Shown: positions 40,613 through 50,899 of the stretch, piece by piece | How positions within the stretch are numbered: the first letter of the stretch is position 1 | Layout: every line of letters begins with the position of its first letter | The notes under the pieces: generated by a model | Seen by the model: only the letters and a program-made list of their open reading frames with translations | Told to the model about the DNA's origin: nothing | Database searches by the model: none | Assembly: GCA_001599355.1 (NCBI GenBank) | Contig: BCGQ01000007.1 | Location: 500,620-564,619, forward strand | DNA from: Nakazawaea peltata | Taxonomy: Eukaryota; Ascomycota; Pichiomycetes; Alaninales; Pachysolenaceae | DNA: 64,000 nt | Reading direction: 5' to 3' | Translations under genes and position numbers: made by a program

Positions 40613-43600
40613 ATGTTCTCAAGGTTCTTTAGCCTGAACAAGGACACTTCAACCTCTCAAAATGAGGTCATTGCTCATGTTCTGAAACTGGTTGGTGGAC
40701 CTCTCTTTGCTACTCAGCCTGCAAAGAGTGTCCAGACCACCTTCACAGCAGCTCTTGACAGCGCCAATTCTTCGGATTCCACGGCTGTTACCATAGTTTT
40801 GGAATCCAATGAGCCATTTGTGGCAGTTGAATCCGAGTGCGCGGCCAGTGGGCTGGTGACTAGTATCGTCACATCAGCCACAACCGTCTTCAACAATTTA
40901 CCTCATCTTTTGAAATTGAAAAACTCTCCTCTCGTCATTCATGCCGAGTTACCAGCCGACGACTACTCCATCGTCACTGCCTTGAAGGATTCAGGCGTCC
41001 CAATCTTGTTGTCCTCCTCCGTCACCGACTCCCAAGACATCCTGATCGCTCTGTATGCCGTTGCCTCAGCCACCTCCAAGGCCGTCTTGCATTTCTACTC
41101 GACTGTCAACGATAACAACAGTTACAAGAGCGTCGGGTTGGCCTCTGAGGGGTTGATCAAGAGCTTGGTAGAGAGTTTCGCTCCAAAAGAAGATCTGGAA
41201 GGTGTCCCAGCCACTCCAGTCGCCCAAGACGTTGCCGTCTCCAATGCTTTGGCTGCCGTTGGCTCCGGTTACAAACCATTTGAATATTCCGGCTCGTCTT
41301 CGGCCAAGTGTGCCATCTTGGTGCTCGGAAACGTCGCCGAGGAGCTCGCCAACGTCTCCAGCTCGGTCTCGGCCGGTGTCGTCTCCATTAGAGCCTACAG
41401 ACCGTTCGATTCCCAGCAACTTTTGGCCGTTTTACCTCGTTCGGTTTCGAAATTGAACGTTGTCGAACAGTCAGTCTCGTCTCCTGCCTCCTCGGTCCAA
41501 TTCCAGTCCTTGTTGTTGGACATTTTCGGCGATTTTGACTTGTTTGTCGAACGTGGAATCACCACCGTCGTTTCTTCTCAATTAGCAGACTTTGATGATG
41601 CCAAACAAGCCGTTCAAGAGTTGATTTCCAACTTAAACAGCGAGTCTCCGGTCCAGAATTTGATCGTGGGTGATGTCCACACCTCCTCGACCTCCAACTC
41701 GTCGTCAATCCTCAAGAATTTGGCCATCTCCAAGGCTCAAACCCTCGAAGAGGCCTATTTGAAGATTTTAAACCAAGTTTTCAACTCAGATTTGCAAATT
41801 TTGAACGAATTCAACAAACATTTCGACTCAGTTGGCAACTCCACCACCCCAGAATTCGGATTCGGTAAGTTCTTGCGTTTGGAAGAGGCCAAAATCGAAC
41901 TCGAACTGCAATTAAGAGCTCAAATTTCGTCTGGCTCTGCCTCCAGCCCTCTCTCTGGCGAATTGGCCGAGCTCGTCTCCAAATGGTTGATCGAGAACGA
42001 CAATTCCGGGGCCCAGAAGATCGTCAGCCTCCTGGAGAAGATCGTCAGCACCGAAAACGACACCTCGAACCAACTCGCTGACCTCATCGTCTCCCAAAAA
42101 GACCTCCTCTCTTCAAAATCCAACTGGCTCGTCGGCTCCGACGCCTGGGCCTACGATCTCGGATCCTCAGGTATCCACCATCTCATCCTGTCCGGCCGTA
42201 ACGTCAACCTGTTGATCATCGACTCCGAACCTCAACTGCTCGTCCAACAAAACAAATCTCTTCACCGTAAGAAAGATATCGGATTGTACCTGATGAACTT
42301 CGGTGGTGTCTACGTCGCTTCGGTCTCGGTTTACGCTTCTTATACCCAGGTATTGCACGCCTTGATCGAGCTGGACCGTTATGACGGTCCTTCCATCGTC
42401 TTAGCCCACTTGCCTTACTATTCCGAGTCAGACTCAGCCTTGAATATCTTGCAAGAGTCCAAGAAAGCCGTCGACTCCGGTTACTGGCCATTATACCGTT
42501 ACAACCCAGCCTCCAATGACGACTCGGCCTTCACTTTGGACTCGTCCAACCTCCGTCGTGAGCTCCTGGACTTCCTCGACCGTGACAACAAGTTGACTCT
42601 TCTTGCCCAGCTGAACCCTGAGCTTTCCAGAAACCTCACGGCCTCGTTGTCGGCCGATTCTCGTCAAAAACAATCCTCTAAAGCCAAACAAGCCTTCGAT
42701 AAGTTGCTTGAAGGATTGTCTGGACCTCCATTGACGATTGCATTTGCTTCCGACGGTGGAAATGCCGAGTCTCTCGCCAAAAGACTCGGAAGAAGAGCCA
42801 CCGGCCGTGGTCTCAAAGCCGTCGTCCTCGCCATGGACGATCTCTCGCTCGAAGACCTTCCAAACGAAACCAACATCGTTTTCTTCGCCTCGACCTCCGG
42901 CCAAGGTGAGTTCCCTCAGAACGGTAAACTGTTCTGGGACGGTGTCCGTAACTCGGTCGACCTCGAGTTATCCTCGGTCCACTTCTCCTGTTTCGGGCTC
43001 GGAGACTCCCAGTACTGGCCCCGTCTGGAAGACAAACACTACTATAACAAACCAAGTAAGGATTTGTTCAAGAAATTGGAGCTTTTCGGAGCTCAGCCTT
43101 TGGCTCCTCTCGGTCTCGGAGACGACCAGGACGCCGACGGGTACCAAACCGGTTACTCTGAATGGGAACCTCTTCTTTGGGAAGCTTTAGGAGTTTCTGG
43201 AGCCGCAACTGCCGATGAACCTCCTCCAATCACCAACGAAGACATCAAAATCGCCTCTAATTTCCTTAGAGGAACCATCGTCGAGGGTTTGCAAGACCCT
43301 TCGACCGGAGCCATCTCTCTGTCGGACCAACAATTGACCAAATTCCACGGAATCTACATGCAAGACGACAGAGATATCAGAGACCAACGTAAAGCCGAGG
43401 GTAAGGAACCTCTGTACCTGTTCATGGCCAGAGTCCGGTTGCCTAATGCTTGTGCTACTCCTAAACAGTGGATGAAGATCGACGAGCTCGCCGATATCCG
43501 TGGTAACGGGACCATGAAGATCACCACTCGTGCTACTTTCCAATTGCACGGACTTGTCAAGCACAATTTGAAGCTGCTGATCAGAGGAATGAACTCTGTG

Positions 43601-45013
43601 TTAATGGACACTCTTGCTGCTTGTGGTGATGTCAACCGTAACGTTATGGTATCAGCCATTCCTCAAAACCTGAAGGTTCACGACCAAATTGCCCGTTCTT
43701 CCTACGTCATCTCCGAGTATTTGCTTCCTCAAACCACCGCTTACCATGAGATTTGGTTACAAGGAGCTGACGACAAGGACGCTTCTCCAAATGATCCAGA
43801 AGTCTGGGAACTGCGTAAAGACGGTCCTAAGAAACAGAAGACCATGGTGGCCGGAAACCTGCTTGTCGACTACGAACCTCAGTACGGTCCAACCTACTTA
43901 CCTCGTAAGTTCAAGGTGGTCATTACTGTTCCTCCATACAATGACGTTGATGTGTATGCTCATGACGTTGGTTTGATCGCTATTGTCGACGACGACTCCA
44001 ACGTCCTTGGTTACAACGTGCTCGTCGGAGGAGGAATGGGTACTACCCACAACAACAAGAAGACTTATCCTCGTACTGGATCTCATTTCGGATTCGTTGC
44101 TTACGACAAGGTTCATCTTCTGATTGAGCAGATCATGATCGTCCAAAGAGACTTCGGAGACCGTAAGAACAGAAAGCACCTGAGATTAAAGTACACTATC
44201 GATGATATGGGAGTCGAGGAGTACAAACTGAAGGTTGAGGAGCTGTTGGGATGGAAATTCGAGGCTCCAAGACCGTTTGAGATCACTTCCAACGTCGATT
44301 TCTTTGGCTGGACTCAAGACGAGCGTGGTTTACATCATTTCACCTGTTTCATCGAGAATGGTCGTGTTGAAGACACTCCAGAGTTACCTCAGAAGACCGG
44401 TTTGAGATTAATTGCCGAGTATATGGAGGAAACTCAACATGGAGAGTTCAGATTGACTGGTAATCAGCATTTACTCATCTCTAACTTGAAGGATTCTCAA
44501 TTACCAAAGGTCAAGGAGTTAATGCTGAAGTACAAGCTTGACAACACCAATTTCTCCGGTTTGAGATTATCGTCTGCTGCCTGTGTAGCCTTACCAACTT
44601 GTGGTTTACTGATGGCTGAGAGTGAACGTTATTTGCCAGTCTTGATCGGCAAATTGGAGGAGCTGTTGGAAGAGTACGGGTTGAGACATGACTCTGTCGT
44701 CATGAGAATGACCGGTTGTCCAAACGGTTGTGCTAGACCTTGGTTAGCCGAGGTTGCTCTTGTCGGTAAGGCTCCTGGTGCCTATAATTTGATGTTGGGA
44801 GGAGGTCACCATGGTGAAAGAATCAACAAATTGTACAGATCTTCGATCAAGGAGGACGAGATCTTGGCTGTCTTGAAACCAATGTTCAAGAGATGGGCAT
44901 TGGAGAGAAATGACGGTGAACCATTTGGAGATTTCGTCATCAGAGTTGGAATTATCAAGCCAACTTTGGAGGGTAAATACTTCCATGATGATATTGATGA
45001 GCTGCTGATTTAG
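40613..45013 (+). CDS. MET5: Assimilatory sulfite reductase (NADPH) beta subunit, hemoprotein
   Basis: 1466 residues from the ATG at 40613. Met5 (Ecm17) reduces sulfite to sulfide together with the flavoprotein Met10. The fungal layout is present: an N-terminal pyruvate:ferredoxin-oxidoreductase-like region (about 1-680), a flavodoxin-like domain (about 705-850, IAFASDGGNAESLAKRLG), then the two siroheme/4Fe-4S halves. The cluster cysteines are C1324 and C1330 (CVALPTC) and C1369 and C1373 (TGCPNGC), with the same spacing as E. coli CysI. CTG at 44609-44611 follows GL where CysI has Ala (LAMAE). Upstream sites fit sulfur control. Confidence 0.97.
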   Translation: MFSRFFSLNKDTSTSQNEVIAHVLKLVGGPLFATQPAKSVQTTFTAALDSANSSDSTAVTIVLESNEPFVAVESECAASGLVTSIVTSATTVFNNLPHLLKLKNSPLVIHAELPADDYSIVTALKDSGVPILLSSSVTDSQDILIALYAVASATSKAVLHFYSTVNDNNSYKSVGLASEGLIKSLVESFAPKEDLEGVPATPVAQDVAVSNALAAVGSGYKPFEYSGSSSAKCAILVLGNVAEELANVSSSVSAGVVSIRAYRPFDSQQLLAVLPRSVSKLNVVEQSVSSPASSVQFQSLLLDIFGDFDLFVERGITTVVSSQLADFDDAKQAVQELISNLNSESPVQNLIVGDVHTSSTSNSSSILKNLAISKAQTLEEAYLKILNQVFNSDLQILNEFNKHFDSVGNSTTPEFGFGKFLRLEEAKIELELQLRAQISSGSASSPLSGELAELVSKWLIENDNSGAQKIVSLLEKIVSTENDTSNQLADLIVSQKDLLSSKSNWLVGSDAWAYDLGSSGIHHLILSGRNVNLLIIDSEPQLLVQQNKSLHRKKDIGLYLMNFGGVYVASVSVYASYTQVLHALIELDRYDGPSIVLAHLPYYSESDSALNILQESKKAVDSGYWPLYRYNPASNDDSAFTLDSSNLRRELLDFLDRDNKLTLLAQLNPELSRNLTASLSADSRQKQSSKAKQAFDKLLEGLSGPPLTIAFASDGGNAESLAKRLGRRATGRGLKAVVLAMDDLSLEDLPNETNIVFFASTSGQGEFPQNGKLFWDGVRNSVDLELSSVHFSCFGLGDSQYWPRLEDKHYYNKPSKDLFKKLELFGAQPLAPLGLGDDQDADGYQTGYSEWEPLLWEALGVSGAATADEPPPITNEDIKIASNFLRGTIVEGLQDPSTGAISLSDQQLTKFHGIYMQDDRDIRDQRKAEGKEPLYLFMARVRLPNACATPKQWMKIDELADIRGNGTMKITTRATFQLHGLVKHNLKLLIRGMNSVLMDTLAACGDVNRNVMVSAIPQNLKVHDQIARSSYVISEYLLPQTTAYHEIWLQGADDKDASPNDPEVWELRKDGPKKQKTMVAGNLLVDYEPQYGPTYLPRKFKVVITVPPYNDVDVYAHDVGLIAIVDDDSNVLGYNVLVGGGMGTTHNNKKTYPRTGSHFGFVAYDKVHLLIEQIMIVQRDFGDRKNRKHLRLKYTIDDMGVEEYKLKVEELLGWKFEAPRPFEITSNVDFFGWTQDERGLHHFTCFIENGRVEDTPELPQKTGLRLIAEYMEETQHGEFRLTGNQHLLISNLKDSQLPKVKELMLKYKLDNTNFSGLRLSSAACVALPTCGLLMAESERYLPVLIGKLEELLEEYGLRHDSVVMRMTGCPNGCARPWLAEVALVGKAPGAYNLMLGGGHHGERINKLYRSSIKEDEILAVLKPMFKRWALERNDGEPFGDFVIRVGIIKPTLEGKYFHDDIDELLI

Positions 45014-45372
45014 TATAGCTTAGGTAGATAATATATTGTGATAACTACACTGTAGGGAAGGAGACGTCTTGAAGAGACGTTTTCTTTCGAGTCTTTAGGA
45101 CGTCTGGAGGTCTGGAGATCCGGATGAGTATCAACATCATTACACCAAACACATCATAACACCAGTCAGTAGTCAGTAGTCAGTAACCATCAGCCACAAC
45201 TGTCACCCACCAGCCACAGCCACAGCCACTCCACTCTACTCTACAAAAATTACTCAACCAATCCCAGCTCACCACTCATTCTCATCATTACTCTACACCA
45301 ATTCTCTACACCATTCTCACACCAATTCTCACACCAATTCCCAATACCATTACTCTATACACTTCCATTGCT
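45014..45372. other. Intergenic region between convergent MET5 and NBL1
   Basis: It contains short repeats: CAGTAGT units at 45166-45187 and CTCACACCAATT-like units at 45295-45350. An inverted repeat AGACGTCTTGAAGAGACGT lies at 45061-45080. No gene is seen. Confidence 0.5.
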
Positions 45373-45636
45373 CTACTTACTTTTCATCACCTCTAAATCT
45401 CTCAATAACGTCAGCAACACCAACTGCTGTTCACGTTCCAAAGTTAAAATATCCTTCATCTTCACATCCCATAACTTCCGTAGCACCCTTTCTGATCTCC
45501 TTCTAAGTTTTGTCTCAAGTTGACTCGGTAACACCTCTTTCTGTTTCTCCAATGCTGCTATTTTGGCGTCAAATTTCCGTTTATATCGCTCTATTAGAGC
45601 TTTTTTCTCTGATTCGGTGAATTTACGTGTTCCCAT
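45373..45636 (-). CDS. NBL1: Borealin-like chromosomal passenger complex subunit (Nbl1)
   Basis: 87 residues. Nbl1 ties Sli15/INCENP and Bir1/survivin to the Ipl1 kinase through a triple-helix bundle. The sequence is almost all helix and matches the Borealin N-terminal region: ALIERYKRKFDAKIAALEKQ, then LETKLRRRSERVLRKLWDVKMKDIL, with the RLRR..LRK..M pattern. The size fits the short yeast Nbl1. The identification is by pattern, since such small coiled-coil proteins diverge fast. It is divergent from RPN10. Confidence 0.7.
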   Translation of the reverse strand: MGTRKFTESEKKALIERYKRKFDAKIAALEKQKEVLPSQLETKLRRRSERVLRKLWDVKMKDILTLEREQQLVLLTLLRDLEVMKSK

Positions 45637-45793
45637 CTCTATCTAGCACTTATCAATTCACTCGTATTACCTCACCTGTATCACTTCACCTGGACTATTC
45701 CACTACTGTTCTCTTTAACTTCCTCCCAAATCTTTAAGAGCGCTGACGCGAAACGAGCAAAAAATTAACAGTCTTTTATATACGAGCAATATA

Positions 45794-45915
45794 CAGAAAA
45801 TGTGTGAAAGGAGGGTGGGTGGAAGCTGGGGGAAGCTGCGCAGGAGTTGGGCAGAGATTGGGCGGAGCTGCGCAGAAATTGGGTGGACACTGGGCGGGCA
45901 CTGAGCAGACGCTGC
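45794..45915. repeat. GC-rich degenerate minisatellite before RPN10
   Basis: Degenerate units of TTGGGCGGAGCTGCGCAGA type are repeated. Its complement resembles the array before TRR1 (63530-63640); both start with TGTGCGCAG followed by TCTGC. Confidence 0.55.
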
Positions 45916-45929
45916 GCACAATCTCAATC

Positions 45930-45939
45930 TTTTGCCACT
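45930..45939 (-). promoter_or_regulatory. Rpn4 proteasome element (PACE) of RPN10
   Basis: TTTTGCCACT reads AGTGGCAAAA on the other strand. This differs by one base from the proteasome-associated control element GGTGGCAAA bound by Rpn4. It lies 79 bp upstream of the RPN10 start. Confidence 0.65.
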
Positions 45940-46017
45940 ACTTAATCAACAACACCCACACCAACCAAACTACCCAATCCATCCACATCGCATAATTCTC
46001 ACCAATCCCCAATCACA

Positions 46018-46878
46018 ATGGTCCTCGAAGCTTCTATGATCGTTGTTGATAACAGCGAGTTCGGTAGAAACGGAGACTACCTCACTACAAGATTCGACGC
46101 CCAATTAGACTGTGTCGAATCGATCTTCCGTGTCAAGACCCAATCAAACCCTGAAAATACCTGTGGATTGCTCTCTCTGGGAGGCGATAACCAAGGCCCA
46201 GCTGTATTATCTTCATTGACCTCGGATTTCGGCCGTATCTTGAAAGGAATGCACGAGATCAAGATCGCCGAAGGTTCCCAAGGATTACAATTCACCTCAC
46301 TGGTCCAAGTAGCCACATTAGTATTGAAACATCGTCAGAACAGTCACCAACACCAACGTGTAATTGTATTTGTTGCCTCCCCAATTGTAGAGGACGAGGC
46401 CGAGTTGGTGAAATTGGCGAAGAAACTCAAAAAGAACTCTGTCGCCGTAGACGTTGTCAACTTTGGTGAAGAGCTGATCAATACCCTGAAATTGGAAAAG
46501 TTCATCGAGAACGTGAATAAGGAGGACAACTCCCATTTGGTGACGATTCCTCTGGGACCTAAATTGTTGTATGAACAAGTATTATACTCTCCTATATTAC
46601 AAGAAGAAGGAGCAGGAGGTGCTGGAGGTTTCGGTGCCTCTGCTGGAGGTTTCGGCATGGGAGGTGCCGGTGGTGCAGGAGATGACTTCTTCGACATGGG
46701 AGCTGATCCAAACATGGACCCAGAATTGCTGTTACTGTTACGTTTATCGTTAGAAGAGGAAAGAGCCAGACAAGAAAGAGAGCTGCTGAGACAAGAAGAG
46801 GCTTCAAATACCGCAGCCTCAGCATCTTCCAATACCATTGAAGAAGAACCTGCCAATGAGGATTCTGAATCTAAATAG
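46018..46878 (+). CDS. RPN10: 26S proteasome ubiquitin receptor Rpn10
   Basis: 286 residues. Rpn10 sits between base and lid of the 19S particle and binds ubiquitin chains. The vWA domain covers about 1-190 (MVLEASMIVVDNSEFGRNGDY, then TLVLKHRQNSHQHQRVIVFV). A Gly-rich linker leads to the ubiquitin-interacting motif at about 233-255. As printed with the standard code the motif reads ELLLLLRLS. With CTG as Ala (46729-46731 and 46735-46737) it becomes ELALALRLSLEEE, the exact UIM consensus. A charged tail follows. Confidence 0.97.
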   Translation: MVLEASMIVVDNSEFGRNGDYLTTRFDAQLDCVESIFRVKTQSNPENTCGLLSLGGDNQGPAVLSSLTSDFGRILKGMHEIKIAEGSQGLQFTSLVQVATLVLKHRQNSHQHQRVIVFVASPIVEDEAELVKLAKKLKKNSVAVDVVNFGEELINTLKLEKFIENVNKEDNSHLVTIPLGPKLLYEQVLYSPILQEEGAGGAGGFGASAGGFGMGGAGGAGDDFFDMGADPNMDPELLLLLRLSLEEERARQERELLRQEEASNTAASASSNTIEEEPANEDSESK

Positions 46879-48513
46879 TATCTCTATAAACTCATCATCA
46901 TCTGTTAAGTAGTGTAACTTCGAGCCCTCAAGGGTAAACAAGAGTCTCTATTTCCCTTTTGGGATATATGTCACTTGATACACGACCGCGGGTCTATGCG
47001 AAGTGTCTCAGATTTATCCGCGGTAATGGCGCGCGTAGCATCGTATAGAAAATGCCCAACAAAGTGATGGCAGGGACAGGGGCAGAAAAGAATCGATCGA
47101 GATGAGGAAGAGACGACAATTTAGAAGGATGCAAAAGCGTAGAATAAAAAGAGTAGAATGACAACAGAATGAGAATATCTCCGTAATCAAATCTCATTGG
47201 ACCGTTGGCAATGTCTCACAATTCTCCTGCTCCCCCACTTTGGTCCTTCTATAGAACACTTGGAACTGCCCCAATCGAAGGGAAAATGTCTCAGATTTAG
47301 ATTCGATTTGGTTCTTGAGGGGCTCGAAATCTAAAGATCCTCCATTCAACGTTCTTTCAGGAACGGAATTCTATTAGTAAGAATTACAAATGTGTCTGTA
47401 TCGGGTGTGGAATTAGATGAAGGAAATTGAGAATTGGTGACAAGTTGAATGGCCTTATTGATGTAGGTTATCAGGAGAAATAAGAAGGCAGAAGTAAATA
47501 GGCAGAGGGCAGTTCAGTAGACAGTAGAAGTAGGCGGCAGTCAATAGAAGTAGGAAGGCAGTACTGGCCGGGACAGTAGCAGAAGGACTATATTTAGTGG
47601 ACTGTAGTTAGTAACATCCCCTACATCATTTATCCATCCCCTTTTCTTTTAGATCACTCCCTTTCATCCATCCCCTTTTCCCCCCTTTAAACCGCCCCCT
47701 TTTCGCATCGGCGCTTTTCCACAACAAATCCCCCTCTGTGCCCTCCCCACTACACGACCGCGCTGAGCGGACGAAAATTTTTCCTATTTAACATAGGAGA
47801 ATCCTTTTGGATGTTTTTCGGGTCGATTTTTCACGTTAGTGGAAGACACGAGAATTGGTAAGTAGATCACGAGACAAGAGAAGATATGAGATTGGGACGG
47901 ATGAATGAGTCAGAAATTCCAATTGGGGGCCTGGGTGTTCACGGGTTTTGCACTTTTAAGACCACCCCCCAGCTCCTCCCACCTCCCACCTTTTTCTGGG
48001 CGGAAATCTTCAGATCGATTTAAGTTTTCCCCTCAAGTTGGGGTGGGCAAAGTGGAGTCACCAGAGCGGGGCAGTTACGGGAATATTAATAGATGGAGTT
48101 TGAGTAGTATGGAGACTTAATTGCATTGGAATCGTAGTTGAAAGTTTATTCCGTTGGTCTGATATTGTTCCAACTCAACTTCAGTACTTCTGTGACTTGC
48201 TCAAGTTTTAGCGTTAGACCGAGATCTTTAGCAGTACATAATATTTGGGATGAAATTAATAACGCGTGATTTCAAGAAATAGAAACACAAAGCTTGCTAT
48301 TACCAACTACATGCTACACGCTTGCACGCTTATACACCTACACACCTGCCCACTTCTCACCAACTGCTAGTTAATTTTATTGTGATCGTGATGGCTCTTT
48401 GGTGTTATGATGTGTTTTTGACAGGGCAAATTCAAGAGCAATTCGGGCAGACACCCGGGGCAAATTCAAGGCAAATTCAAGGCAAATCAGACGCACATTC
48501 ATGTCCCGATTTA
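46879..48513. other. Long intergenic region upstream of the acetyl-CoA synthetase gene
   Basis: About 1.6 kb without a recognisable gene. It has pyrimidine-rich stretches (47640-47760), a repeated GGCAAATTCAAG unit (48424-48490) and no RNA gene I can identify. A 71-codon frame at 47905-48120 looks like chance. Long upstream regions are common for carbon-source-controlled genes. Confidence 0.5.
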
Positions 48514-48631
48514 GTATGTACAGGAAACTTGTCCGGATGAGCTGCTCCTGAACTCCCTCTTCTAAAATCCTGCTCCAAATCCCCTCATCTCTGAATCTCA
48601 TCCTGCTCCACACAATTACTAACACCCTTAG
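48514..48631 (+). other. Probable 5'-UTR intron of the acetyl-CoA synthetase gene
   Basis: GTATGT at 48514-48519, a perfect TACTAAC at 48617-48623 and a TTAG acceptor ending at 48631 define a 118-nt intron. It ends 3 nt before the ATG. No upstream ATG splices in frame, so it would lie wholly in the leader. Confidence 0.65.
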
Positions 48632-48634
48632 ATA

Positions 48635-50644
48635 ATGACCCAAACTCACACCGTGGTTCACGAACTGAATGGAGTCACTCCAAGAGAGACTCCAAAAGAG
48701 TTCTACGATAAACAACCTAACAAGTCCTTGGACCACATCTCTCAATACTATGAGATGTACAAGAAGTCGATCGAGGACCCAGAACTGTTCTTCGGCCCAT
48801 TGGCTAAGGAATTCTTACACTGGGACAAGCCATTCACCAAGGTCAAGACCGGTAACTTGACCGACGCCAACCCTGCTTGGTTCGTTGGTGGTGAGTTGAA
48901 CGCTTGTTACAACTGTGTTGACAGACACGCTTTCGAGAACCCAGCCAAACCAGCCGTCATTTTCGAAGCTGATGACGAACAAGAATCCAAGATCCTTTCC
49001 TACGGAGAATTGTTAAGACAAGTATCTCAAGTTGCTGGAGTCTTGAGCTCTTGGGGTGTCTCCAAGGGTGACACTGTTCTGATCTACTTGCCAATGACCC
49101 TGGAACTGATCGTTGCCATGTTGGCCGTTGCCAGAATCGGTGCTATCCACTCTGTAATCTTTGCGGGTTTCAGTGCCGGTTCCATCAAGGACCGTATCAA
49201 CGATGCCAAATGTAAGGCCGTCATCACCTGTGATGAAGGTAAGAGAGGAGGAAGAATCGTCAACATCAAGAAGATTGTCGACGAGCTGTTGAAGGATTGT
49301 CCAACCGTCAAGAACGTATTGGTCTACAAGAGAACTGCTAACGAGGTTCCATTCGTCGAAGGAAGAGACGAATGGTGGCTGGAAGCTTGTGCTAAACAAA
49401 GAGGTTACTTCCCTCCAGTCCCAGTCAACTCCGAAGACCCATTATTCTTGTTGTATACTTCTGGTTCTACCGGTTTGCCTAAGGGTGTAGTCCACTGTAC
49501 TGGTGGTTATTTATTGGGTGCCGCTTTGACTACCCGTTATGTCTTTGACGTACAGAAGGAGGATGTTTTATTCACTGCTGGTGATGTCGGATGGATCACC
49601 GGTCATACTTATGCTTTATACGGTCCATTGTCCCTCGGTGTTCCTACCGTTGTCTTTGAAGGTACCCCTCTGTACCCAGATTACGGTAGATTGTGGAAGA
49701 TCGTTGCCAAACACAAGGCTACTCACTTCTACGTTGCTCCAACCCTGTTGAGATTGTTGAAGAAGGCTGGTCAAGAGGAAATTGCCAAGCATGACCTTTC
49801 ATCTTTGAGAACCTTGGGTTCTGTTGGAGAACCAATTGCTCCAGAAATCTGGGAATGGTACAATGAGCACATTGGTAAGGGTAAATGTCATATCAGTGAC
49901 ACTTACTGGCAAACCGAGTCTGGATCCCACTTGATCGCCCCATTGGCCGGTGTTGTTCCAGCTAAACCAGGTGCTGCTACCGTTCCATTCTTCGGTATCG
50001 ATGCCTGTATCATTGACCCTGTCACCGGTAAGGAAGTTGAAGGCAACGACGTTGAAGGTGTATTGGCTGTCAAGTCCACATGGCCATCGATGGCCAGATC
50101 TGTCTGGAACAACCACGAGAAGTACATCGATACCTACTTCAAGCCATACCCAGGATTCTACTTCACCGGAGACGGTGCCGGAAGAGATCACGACGGTTAC
50201 TACTGGATCAGAGGAAGAGTCGATGACGTTGTCAACGTTAGTGGTCATAGATTGTCCACTTCTGAGATCGAAAGTACCTTGTTGGAGAACGCCAAGGTCA
50301 GCGAGCTGGCCGTCGTTGGTATCAACGATGAGTTGACCGGTCAAGCTGTCATTGCCTTTGTTCAATTGAAGGAGGCTACTGCTGCCGAGGACTTGGACCT
50401 GTTAAGAAGATCCTTAGTTTTACATGTCAGAGGTATTATCGGACCATTTGCCGCTCCAAAATCCGTTATTGTTGTCGATGACTTACCAAAGACAAGATCC
50501 GGTAAGATCATGAGAAGAGTCTTAAGAAAGGTCACCTCCGGTGAGGCTGATCAATTAGGAGATATGTCTACTTTGGCTAACCCACAATCGGTCGAGGGTA
50601 TTATTTCCTCTGTTGAGTCTCAATTCTTCGCTACTAAGAAATAG
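48635..50644 (+). CDS. Acetyl-CoA synthetase
   Basis: 669 residues. The enzyme activates acetate with ATP to give acetyl-CoA. Adenylate-forming family motifs are present: [11 protein letters not shown] (about 274-284), [11 protein letters not shown] (about 423-433), YYFTGDG-like [26 protein letters not shown] and the catalytic Lys in RSGKIMRR (about 626-633). The protein is near full length for the family. CTG codons at 49079, 49106, 49670 and 49745 sit where yeast enzymes have Ala (TVAxY, xEAI, GTPAYP, APTALR). Whether it is the ACS1 or ACS2 type is unclear. Strong codon bias suggests high expression. It has a probable leader intron. Confidence 0.96.
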   Translation: MTQTHTVVHELNGVTPRETPKEFYDKQPNKSLDHISQYYEMYKKSIEDPELFFGPLAKEFLHWDKPFTKVKTGNLTDANPAWFVGGELNACYNCVDRHAFENPAKPAVIFEADDEQESKILSYGELLRQVSQVAGVLSSWGVSKGDTVLIYLPMTLELIVAMLAVARIGAIHSVIFAGFSAGSIKDRINDAKCKAVITCDEGKRGGRIVNIKKIVDELLKDCPTVKNVLVYKRTANEVPFVEGRDEWWLEACAKQRGYFPPVPVNSEDPLFLLYTSGSTGLPKGVVHCTGGYLLGAALTTRYVFDVQKEDVLFTAGDVGWITGHTYALYGPLSLGVPTVVFEGTPLYPDYGRLWKIVAKHKATHFYVAPTLLRLLKKAGQEEIAKHDLSSLRTLGSVGEPIAPEIWEWYNEHIGKGKCHISDTYWQTESGSHLIAPLAGVVPAKPGAATVPFFGIDACIIDPVTGKEVEGNDVEGVLAVKSTWPSMARSVWNNHEKYIDTYFKPYPGFYFTGDGAGRDHDGYYWIRGRVDDVVNVSGHRLSTSEIESTLLENAKVSELAVVGINDELTGQAVIAFVQLKEATAAEDLDLLRRSLVLHVRGIIGPFAAPKSVIVVDDLPKTRSGKIMRRVLRKVTSGEADQLGDMSTLANPQSVEGIISSVESQFFATKK

Positions 50645-50840
50645 GTTTATAGTAATAAAGTGATATATAGCTACAGATCGTAATTTTTCATCGTAAATTT
50701 ACGAGCCAAATCGGCCCTTGGACGACCACCGTGGGGGGCTCGGGGGTGCGATCCCGCTGATAAGGAAAAATTTCCCGATTAGGCAATCTCGCTTCCTGAT
50801 AAGGAAATTCCGCTTAACGATAAGCTCCAACAGTCTCCCA

Positions 50841-50850
50841 TATATAAAAG
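50841..50850 (+). promoter_or_regulatory. TATA box of the P450 gene
   Basis: TATATAAAAG lies 50 bp before the start codon. Confidence 0.5.
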
Positions 50851-50899
50851 AGGAGATGTAGCCGATCTGATCTGGGGAATTATAGAGTGCAAAAAAGAG

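Noticed and set aside
47905-48120. 71-codon frame upstream of the acetyl-CoA synthetase gene
   Set aside because: It has low-complexity Pro/Ser stretches, no family resemblance and ordinary intergenic surroundings.
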